NCBI RefSeq assembly: GCF_023284065.1
Contig: NZ_JAKIKP010000015.1
Coordinates: forward strand, 27,044 to 91,043
Direction: 5' to 3'
From: Shewanella gaetbuli
GTDB lineage: Bacteria; Pseudomonadota; Gammaproteobacteria; Enterobacterales; Shewanellaceae
DNA length: 64,000 bases
The translations under genes and the position numbers were made by a program. Of this stretch, positions 54,087-63,700 are shown piece after piece; the stretch's first letter is position 1, and each line of letters opens with the position of its first letter. A model generated the notes under the pieces. That model saw only the letters and a list, made by a program, of their open reading frames with translations, made no database searches and had not been told where the DNA came from.

Positions 54087-55469
54087 TTAGCGCTCTTTAA
54101 GTGCTGATTCTTTTGCTCTTAAAATTGGATTTAATATGTACTCAAGTATCGATCTTTTGCCTGTAATAATGTCCACTGACGTGAGCATTCCAGGAATAAT
54201 TGGCATCTGTGTGCCATCATCTTTGAGTAAGTTAGACTCTTCCGTTCTAATTCTTACGGTATAAAAGCTGTTTCCTTCTTCATCTTGAGATGTATCGGCA
54301 CTGATATGCTCAACAGTCCCATTTAGCCCCCCGTAACGGGTAAAATCGTAGGCGGTCACTTTCACGACCGCAGGTAAACCTGGGTGTAAAAAGGCAATAT
54401 CTTTAGGCGTGATTTTTGTTTCTATCAATAAGCGGTCTTCAGATGGCACAATTTCAATTATTTCTTCACCGGGTTGAACCACACCGCCCAATGTATTGAT
54501 ATGGATTGATTTGATGGTGCCAGCAACAGGAGAAGTGATAACGGCTTTACTGACTTTATCGAAAGCGCCAATTTGAGCTTGTGTCATACGTGATAATTTA
54601 GTTTGCATTTCATTCAGTTGCGCACGTAAATCCGCAGCATACACAAATACAGCCTCACGCCTTTTTAAAATCGCTTCGTCCATTGAAGCTTTAACTTTGG
54701 GGCGTAATAACCTTAACGATTGAAGTTCACCTTGAATATCGTTCACGGTTCGTTCTAGTTTCAGTAACTCGACTTCAGGTACAATCCCTTTTTGGGCCAG
54801 CGGCCGTGTGAGCTCTAATTCTCTTGAAACAAGTTGAAAGCTGGTGGTCAGGGTTGATATTTTTGACGCAAGCTCTTCTGTTTCTTGTTGACGCTGTTGT
54901 ATCTGTCTAACCAGAATTTCCAGTTGGTTGCTTAAGTTATCAAGACGTCCGGAGTATTCTTCTTGTTGGCGTTTTACCAGTGCGGGTTCTTGTGCTATCA
55001 GTTCTTCTGAGAAAACTAAAACTTGCTTGGTAATTTTAACCTGTTCACGCCAGTTTGATGACATATCAGAGATGACGATACTGTCTAGCTCTGCTCTCAT
55101 TCGGATGATATTGGTTTGCAGTGAATACACTTCTTGTTCTTGTTGAGCGAAGTCAGATCTAAATCGAGTGTCATCAATTCTGGCAAGAGGTTGGCCTTTT
55201 TCAACTAATAGGCCTTCTTGTACATAAACTTCTTGTAAAACACCGCCGTCAAGGCTTTCAATTAGCTGCACTTGTGAAGATGGAATCACTTTTCCTGAAC
55301 CTGTGGTCACTTGATCTAATTCAGAAAAATATGCCCATATGACAAAGCACACCATCATGGCAGCCATAGACCAAATAATAAGTCGATGCCCAGACGGTGC
55401 ATCGGTCATCATGGCACCGTAGACATCATCGACCATTTCAAGCTCTTCAGCAGTGAGATGCTTACTCAT
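54087..55469 (-). CDS. Type I secretion membrane fusion protein (HlyD/LapC)
   Basis: This 460-aa periplasmic adaptor links the ABC transporter to the TolC channel. There is one N-terminal membrane helix (LIIWSMAAMMVCFVIWAYFS), a long coiled-coil hairpin (about 95-310), a lipoyl-like half motif (VTSPVAGTIKSIHINTLGGV) and a beta-barrel domain ending in PGMLTSVDIITGKRSILEYI. I start at ATG 55469, where AGGAGG lies 7 bases upstream; the frame is open to 55496. It overlaps the end of the ABC transporter gene by 8 bases. Confidence 0.93.
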   Translation of the reverse strand: MSKHLTAEELEMVDDVYGAMMTDAPSGHRLIIWSMAAMMVCFVIWAYFSELDQVTTGSGKVIPSSQVQLIESLDGGVLQEVYVQEGLLVEKGQPLARIDDTRFRSDFAQQEQEVYSLQTNIIRMRAELDSIVISDMSSNWREQVKITKQVLVFSEELIAQEPALVKRQQEEYSGRLDNLSNQLEILVRQIQQRQQETEELASKISTLTTSFQLVSRELELTRPLAQKGIVPEVELLKLERTVNDIQGELQSLRLLRPKVKASMDEAILKRREAVFVYAADLRAQLNEMQTKLSRMTQAQIGAFDKVSKAVITSPVAGTIKSIHINTLGGVVQPGEEIIEIVPSEDRLLIETKITPKDIAFLHPGLPAVVKVTAYDFTRYGGLNGTVEHISADTSQDEEGNSFYTVRIRTEESNLLKDDGTQMPIIPGMLTSVDIITGKRSILEYILNPILRAKESALKER

Positions 55470-57642
55470 TTGCCGCACCTCCTGCCAATAAGCCATTATT
55501 AAGCTTCTCTAATATTTCTTTTTTAGGGCCGTCGGCAATGATGTGGCCTCGTTCTAATATAACAATACGATCCACTAAATGAAGTAAGTGCATTTTATGG
55601 GTGATGAGGAGTAATGTTCTATTTCTACTCACTTGTGTCATAGAGCGAATGAACTGTTTTTCCGCTCTGGCATCTAAGCTTGCTGTTGGTTCATCCATTA
55701 ATAAAATTGGCGGGTCGTTTAGGGTTGCACGAGCAAGTGCAACACTTTGGCGCTGACCTCGGCTTAATGATAATCCGCCTTCGCCTACTTGGGTGTCTAA
55801 GCCTTCTGACTCTAAATGGGTAAATTGACTCACACCTGATAGTTGGACTGCGCGAATTAACTGGTGCTCACTGACTTGGCGAGTGCCAAACAAAATGTTA
55901 TCTCGAATACTGCCATGAAACAGAGTGACATCTTGGGGTAAATAGCCAAAGTTTCGTCTTAAGTCGCTGGGGTGTATTTGGCCTGCGTCAATGCCATCGT
56001 ATCTCAGGCTACCTTGGGTGGGTTTGTATAATCCCAATAGTAATTTGGCGAGGGTACTTTTACCTGATCCATTTCGACCAATAATAGCAATTTTTTCTCC
56101 TGGCTCTATGTGCAGTGTCATAGGATATAAAATTGGCTTTTCAGCTTCAGGGAATGAAAAACTAATATTATCTGCGGTAATTTTTCCGTTAAGTCTCTCT
56201 TTACTCACGATATTACCTTTATTAGCAAACTCGTCTTCTTGCTCCATAATTTGATCAAGTTGGCGAAGTGAGCTAACAGTGTAATTTCCACGAGTGATTA
56301 ATGCCGCGAGTTGAGCCATTGGAGTCACGGCTCGACTTGAAAGCATCACCGCAGCAATAATGCCACCCATTGATATTTCATTGTCTGCCAGCCTATAAAC
56401 ACCCAAAATAACGACACATATAACGCTGAACTGTACTGAAAAGTTCGCAAAATTAGAAAGGTAGTTGGCGAGCTTTTTGGTTTTGAGTTCCCAGTTTGCC
56501 GTATGTCCTATCATTTGTTGCCAGCTTTTTTGGACAATCCCTTCAGCGCCATTCGCTTTGATTGATTCAATGGCGGTTAAACTTTCAACTAAATGACCAT
56601 GCTTCAGACTGGCATAACGATTACTTTCTTCGATAGAGGCTTTCAACTTAGGCTGAGCGTATAAGGTAACTGCAATGATAAAAAAGCTTGCAATTACAGG
56701 TATGACAGCTAAATCTCCAGCAACCACATAAATGATAATGACAAATAAAATGGCAAATGGAAGATCAACTAAAGAGGTGATGGTTGCAGAGGCTAAAAAC
56801 TCGCGAATGCTTTCAAACTCACCAAGTTGCTTAGCCATGCCTCCGACACTTGGAGAACGTTGTGATAACGGAATACCGATGGCTTTAGCAAATAATTTTG
56901 ATGACACAATAATATCGACTTTTTTACCAGCAACATCAATCAAATAGCTTCTTAATTGCCGCATGATAAAGTCGAATACATAGGCCAAGCCTGCACCAAT
57001 AGCCAAAACCCAAAGTGACTCAAAGGCGAGGTTAGGTACAACTTTGTCATAAACGTTCATAATGAACAGTGGTGACACCAATGCAAATAAGTTCACTAAT
57101 ACTGAGGCAATTAGCGCATCGCGATAAATAGGGGCAGAGTCGACAATACTTTGTTTTAGCCAATGAGTGCTATTGTCATGAATATGGACATCGACACTGG
57201 CATCACCACGATATTGTTGTTTGACTAAAAATAAATAGCCCACATAAAGCGTTTCGAGTTCTTCAATGGTGAGCGATTCTTCACCTCCAGTTTCTGGTAA
57301 CTGAATGGTCGCTTGGCCTTGCTCAATATCAATTGTGCGTAAAATACAGGCTTTTTTATCTTTTAATAATAGGACGCATGGCAGCAGAATATCTGAAACA
57401 TGGTCTAGGTCTTTACGTAACAGTTTGGCTGATAAACCCGCACGGCTAGCCGCTTGAGGCACTAAGTCGGGTGTTAGCACTGCACTTGTTAATGGTAAGC
57501 CAGCAGCCAATGACTCGCCAGAACAAGGGCTGCCAAAATGCTCTGTTAAAAGCACAAGGCAATCAAGTAGAGGATCTACGGTGACCTTCTGAGAGGCAGA
57601 TATAGTCCACTGATCTTGAATGTTAGACGCAGTTGCTGGCAC
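55462..57642 (-). CDS. aggB: Type I secretion ABC transporter (LapB/AggB)
   Basis: This 726-aa exporter subunit powers BpfA secretion. The N-terminal C39-like domain (about 1-130) lacks the catalytic Cys motif of bacteriocin transporters, so it should bind rather than cleave the substrate. A six-helix membrane domain follows, then the ATPase: Walker A IIGRNGSGKSTLAKLLLG, Q-loop GYLPQDVTLF, signature LSRGQRQSVALARATL (LSRGQ in place of LSGGQ), Walker B ILLMDEPTASLD and switch His in LLITHKM. Confidence 0.95.
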   Translation of the reverse strand: MPATASNIQDQWTISASQKVTVDPLLDCLVLLTEHFGSPCSGESLAAGLPLTSAVLTPDLVPQAASRAGLSAKLLRKDLDHVSDILLPCVLLLKDKKACILRTIDIEQGQATIQLPETGGEESLTIEELETLYVGYLFLVKQQYRGDASVDVHIHDNSTHWLKQSIVDSAPIYRDALIASVLVNLFALVSPLFIMNVYDKVVPNLAFESLWVLAIGAGLAYVFDFIMRQLRSYLIDVAGKKVDIIVSSKLFAKAIGIPLSQRSPSVGGMAKQLGEFESIREFLASATITSLVDLPFAILFVIIIYVVAGDLAVIPVIASFFIIAVTLYAQPKLKASIEESNRYASLKHGHLVESLTAIESIKANGAEGIVQKSWQQMIGHTANWELKTKKLANYLSNFANFSVQFSVICVVILGVYRLADNEISMGGIIAAVMLSSRAVTPMAQLAALITRGNYTVSSLRQLDQIMEQEDEFANKGNIVSKERLNGKITADNISFSFPEAEKPILYPMTLHIEPGEKIAIIGRNGSGKSTLAKLLLGLYKPTQGSLRYDGIDAGQIHPSDLRRNFGYLPQDVTLFHGSIRDNILFGTRQVSEHQLIRAVQLSGVSQFTHLESEGLDTQVGEGGLSLSRGQRQSVALARATLNDPPILLMDEPTASLDARAEKQFIRSMTQVSRNRTLLLITHKMHLLHLVDRIVILERGHIIADGPKKEILEKLNNGLLAGGAANE

Positions 57643-57708
57643 GTTATGAACTTCCTTATTATTCTTCGCGTAGGTACTTGTTATTATTGTAATAAGTATC
57701 CATGAACC

Positions 57709-57730
57709 TGCCCCATATTACTATGGGGCA
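57709..57730 (-). terminator. Intercistronic hairpin between bpfA and the ABC transporter gene
   Basis: Nine-bp arms TGCCCCATA and TATGGGGCA (57709-57717 with 57722-57730) close a 4-base loop, 15 bases after the bpfA stop. No T-run follows on the minus strand. It may protect the bpfA mRNA end or lower read-through into the transporter genes rather than stop transcription fully. Confidence 0.5.
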
Positions 57731-57744
57731 AATGCATTATTTTG

Positions 57745-60700
57745 TTACGGTATTTGACCGTCAGGGTGGTTAATGAAGGGATCAATACCTTGAGCTGACA
57801 CGTTGGTATTCGCATTTGTGTCGACAATTAATGCTTCATCGTTAAGTAACCCATTAATAATTACGCCTTCATCTGTGCTGCCATAAATATCTGACAAATC
57901 AACACCATCAAGAGTAATGGTTTGATCAATAGATCCATTGCCGTCAGAATCGATTTCAATAATGGTTGAACCGTCGGGTTCAAAATTGAAATTCAATAGC
58001 GTATCAAGGTTAGTATTCTCTTCGTTTATCAATAAGTCACTTAAGTCTAGTTGATCTTCTGTAACATTAAAGTCTGTGATGGTATCTGAGCCAAAGTCTC
58101 CTTGTTGCCAAACAAAGATATCGTTGCCTGCATCACCTTGGAGGGTATCGTTTCCTAATCCAGCAATTAGAATATCGTTACCTTCTCCGCCAATCAGTAG
58201 GTCATTACCTTCACTACCAACTAATATGTCATCTCCATTTTTACCATCTAACACCACGTCAAATGGATCATCTGCAAATACAATTGTTCCTGTTGAACCA
58301 TTGTTGCCATCTGAAATATACACACCGGTTTGTTCAGTGCCATCACTTAATATGACGGTAAAGCTAACGGTTCTGCTTGCAAAGTCAGCCCCTGTATCGT
58401 TACCTAGTGAGTCTGTATCGACCGAGAACCACAGTGAATCTCCATTGGTAAAATCATTGGCGTCAAAATTAATGGTGAGTACAGAGTTATCGGCCGAGTA
58501 AACGAAATTATCACTATCAGTATTTGATATTCCCTTGGTTTTATTACCGACAGCAAATCTATCAGAAGAGTCAAACTCAGCATTGGAATCTGATCCGGCT
58601 CTTAAATTGATAGAGATACTGGCAATAAATAGCCCCGCGGTAGTAGTGGCTAGGCTGAAGCCTATTTGGTTATTGCCATTAGAATCATAGGTATTACCAG
58701 ATTTAACCGTAGCACTAATAACGGCATCATTGGTTGCAGGTGTGCGACCAATAATGATGTCATTTTCAGCTGTACCGATTAATTTATTGGTGTTATCAAC
58801 GCTAACATCAACATAGGTATCATCTGTTGCGCCATTTCCACTAATCTCATAATTGAATGTAGAGTTATTAGTCGCATTGGCGATTGTAACCGAACCATTG
58901 TTTAACGTAGCGTCACCAGTTAGGTTCGTTACCTGAGTATCGTAAGGCGTTCTATCACCATGAGTTAAGTATTCTACTGGAATATCTATAGTAGAACCGC
59001 TGCCCATATTGGTGATGATGTTATTGGTATTTGCATCAATACCCGCGTAGTAATCAATGTTGAGAACTAAATCAAGGTTTGATGAGTCCCCATCGTTATC
59101 GGTGAGTACTACTTCAATATTCTCTTGTTGGTTCAACACGTTACGGTTAACATCAATAGAGTAGTTATATATACCAGTGATGAAGTTAATGGTAAATACA
59201 CCACCTAATGAGGTTGTAATAGCTTGGCTTTCATCCACGCCGTTATATTGATAGGTTGTACCATCAATAGTAATACTTGAGACAATACCGCCGTCAGCAC
59301 CAATGAGTACTCCATCAGTTGCATTGGTATTGATAATGCCCAAACTGCCCGAAATAGAGTTATCTTCAAAATACTCAATAATGGTACTCGTTAAGTCATT
59401 GGCGTCATCTACTTGTACTGCATACTGCTCTTGGCCATCTGGCTCTGGGTAAGAGATAGGTAAAATCTCAGTTAATATTGCATTGCCAATACCAATACCA
59501 AAGGCGATGTCGTATAAACTCTCACCATTAGCTCCTGAATTTAAATAAGTTTCCCAAGTGGCTTGTAAGCTAGCATCAACTTTGCCACCACTATTGGGTT
59601 CCCCATCAGAAATAAAGTACAAGAAGCTTTGGTCGGCATCAGGTAAATCACCACTGTTCATTACAGTGCTTAGCGCATTTGCGTAGTTTGTGCCGCCATC
59701 AGCTATCAAGGCTTCTAACTTTGTAATGGCTTCAGCAATATCATCAATTAACCAACCTGTAGTTGTTGCACCACTCGCAAAGCTCACTAACTGCACATTG
59801 ACGTCACCGGTTTTATCCACTTCATGAATAAGTGAGGTTAGTGCATCTACTGCGGTTTGTAAGTAGGTCATACCATTACCGGCACCTCCACCCATACTGC
59901 CTGATACATCGAGCACAATGGTGATGTTGGTGGTTATTGGATCTGGGGTGGTCATTAAGTTCTGAGTAATGTCAGTGGTTTTGGGGACATCATCAACAAT
60001 GTTGATCGTTAATGAACCTGAATCAGATGCATTTAAGGCATTTTCTAGGCGGTAGTTAAAGGTTTCAGAAACATCATTACCACTGCTATTGCTATCCAAT
60101 GTGTAAACATAATCCCCTGCACGATGGCCAGCAGTATCTTCGGTATAAACGGTTAGTTCACCTAGTGCTGTAGTAATGGTGACCATGCCATTGGTTGCCG
60201 CAACCCCATTTACATGAGTGATGCTAGTTGAGCCACTAATGCCTTGATCATTATCTAACAAGTTACCTGTGGCGATATTGCTGTTTGAAGTCGAGTCTGT
60301 TCCTGAAGCTAACCCAGCTTCAAATACATTATTACTGTCATCGGCCACAACAGGCATTGAGTCTTGAGTGATGGTGAGTATAGCCTGATCGGTGTCGCCA
60401 TCAGAGTCCGTTAAGGTGTAGAAAATTTCATGTGTTAACGTTGGCTGATCATCGGCTTCCACAATGGTCGACTCGAAAGTATAGCTACCATTTTTGTTGA
60501 TTGTCAGAATACCGCCATTGACGTTAACGACAATATTATCGTTGTTATCAAAAGTACTGTAGGTTGTATTGCCTATGACGATACTGGTGAGTTCGGTATC
60601 GTCTGCACCAATGGCATCGGCCCCTGAGCCGTCAGTGCCAGCGCCTGTAATCACGTTACCGTATGCAGTACCGCCAAAACCGATACTGTCATTGTCATTA

Positions 60701-63700
60701 ATTGCATCAGGTGCGGTATCGGTTATGTCGATATTAATCAGCGTCCAAGGGCTGTCAGCATTACCATTAGTGGCTTTGTAATAGAAACTATCGCTTACGT
60801 CACCATTGCTATGGTCAAGATTACTTGGTGCCTGGTAACTATACGTACCATCTGAGTTTATGGTGACGATACCGCCAAGTGCTGTAGTGAATGTATTACC
60901 GCTGGTGGCGGTGTCAATTTCATCTGTGCCAAGTTGATCTTTAGCAAATGCAGCAATGGTGATTGAGTGACCCTCTGGATCGGTGTCATTACTGATTAAG
61001 GACGCATCGGTTAATGAAAGCACCGAACCTTCTTCAGTGGTCACGTTATCTTGGCTTGTGGCTGGAGCATCGTGAGCACCAATAATATTAATGGTCACTG
61101 TTGCGGTATCTGTTGCCCCATATTCATCGGTAATGGTATAGGTGAACGTGTCTTGAGTGACTTGCCCCGCGGTTAAGCTATCATAGGCATTATTAGGGTT
61201 ATAGCTATAAGTGCCGTCACTATAAATGGTCAGTAAAGCGCCACTTGGCAGCTGAACCGTTGAGCCATTTGAAACCGCTGTGCCATTAATTGATGAAATA
61301 GTAAAGTTATGACCTTGTTGATCACTGTCGTTTGCAAGTAGGCCTGTTGCCGGATCACTCACGGTTAATACATCATTTTCACTGGTAACAATAGCCCCTT
61401 CACCTAAGCCCGCTCCCGTTGCGCTTATTGAGGTCAATACGTAATCAGATGAGTCGCCACTGGTAATTGGGTTAAGGTTGTTGGTCGATTCAAATACCAC
61501 TGTATCAAATACGGCATCACCGGTATTGATATTGAAAGTTCCTGTACTTCCCGTGGCATTGCTAAAGATGCCTGAAGCGACTAATTCGCCGTTGTAATAA
61601 GCTTTCCAAACACCTTGTTCAGCGCCATTCTCATCGGCAAATAAACGCGCAGCAGTGAACTCGACATTGTTGACCAGTTCATTGAAGGTGATTTCAATCC
61701 CTTCTGAACGATCAGTGGATGGATCATATTCTATTTGTGTTGCAATTTGTCCATCGGCTCTGATACTGCCAGCCACACCAATGCCGTTGCCATTAATGGT
61801 GGTGAAGTTACCTTCAATGAGGTTACCATTACTATCATAAGTTAACGCTCTTATGCTGAATAATGGATTACCATTGACATCTGTAGGCACATTTGGCCCA
61901 GAGGTGAAGTCAGCTTCAACAGAATATGCCGCACCGGTTTCACCATCATTTTGTGCATCAACGCTATTGATCATAGCAGTATCGTTTGCGCTATTAGATT
62001 GATTGCCAGCAGCATCAGTCTGAGTAATTTCAACACTGATAGTTTGGCCTTCATTTGGTGTAGCTTCTGTCCATGTAATCACACCATTGCTATAGTTAAA
62101 TGCAACATTAGGTGTTGAACCATCTTGATTCACTAACACACCATTATCGAGCTTTAACTCGAATTCTAGCGGTGGCTGACCATCAATGCTGATAGCGATG
62201 TTAACAAAGCCGCCAGCAAGCAAGTCAGTATGATTAACATTCGCTTGAATTTGAATATCACTGCCATTGGCATTGATTTCATCCTGATTTAAGAATCCAT
62301 CGCCTGGGGTGCCATCATCAACAATGAGAATACTTGGTGAGCTAGGGCCCACTCGGTCAACACCTTGGTTATCTTTTGCTATTGCGGAAATATTACCCAC
62401 GTTATCGATGATTTGAGCGGTAACATTGACTTCGGTATCTGTCGAGCCGACAGGCACTTCTATGTTAATACCATTGTTCAACATAGCTTGAGTGACAAGG
62501 CCATTAAACAGTTCTGTGCCATTATCGTCAGTGACGATTAGCGTGTCACCAACTTGTGTACCAGCGGCTAAGGTTACCGTTGCTGTTACCGTGTTGTCAT
62601 TGCCGATTTCAGCTTCGTTGTATATTCCGTCACTTCCCATTCCAATAAATTCAACCAATGGAGTGGGTGCCGTGGTATCTAAATTATCGGAGTCGTTGGC
62701 ATTGACGGTATTGCCGTTATTATCTGTGGCCGTGGCGGTTACTGTGATGTCACCATCAACTAAACCTGAGATATCGACACCATCAATGCTGTAGTTCCCA
62801 TTAGCATCTACAGTGACATTAGGCACAGTGATTTGCGTGCCGTTGGCATCAGTTAATACTAATGTAACAGTCGAGCCTGCTGGCACATCAGTGGTGGTAC
62901 CTGAAATATCAGCGGCAGAATTAGCATCATCAAGAACAAGATCAACCGTAATCGAACCGGCAACCGCATCTAAATTATCGGTGTCAGTATCGTTAACTAT
63001 ATTGCCGTTATTATCTGTGGCCGTGGCGGTCACAGTGATGTCACCATCGACTAAACCTGAGACATCGACACCATCAATGCTGTAGTTACCATTGGCATCC
63101 ACAGTGACATTAGGCACCGAGATTTGCGTGCCGTTGGCATCGGTTAATACTAATGTAACAGTCGAGCCTGCTGGCACGTCAGTGGTGGTACCTGAAATAT
63201 CTGCGGCAGAATTAGCATCATCAAGAACAAGATCAACCGTAATCGAACCGGCAACCGCATCTAAATTATCAGTGTCAGTATCGTTAACGATATTGCCGTT
63301 ATTATCTGTGGCCGTGGCGGTTACTGTGATGTCACCATCAACTAAGCCTGATACATCGACGCCATCAATGCTGTAGTTACCATTGGCATCTACAGTGACA
63401 TTAGGCACCGAGATTTGCGTGCCGTTGGCATCGGTTAATACCAGCGTGATTGTTGAACCTGCCGGTACGTCAGTGGTGGTACCTGAAATATCTGCGGCAG
63501 AATTAGCATCATCAAGAACAAGATCAACGGTAATCGAACCGGCAACCGCATCTAAATTATCAGTGTCAGTATCGTTAACGATATTGCCGTTATTATCTGT
63601 GGCCGTGGCGGTCACAGTGATGTCACTATCAACTAAGCCTGATACATCGACACCATCAATGCTGTAGTTCCCATTGGCATCCACAGTGACATTAGGCACG

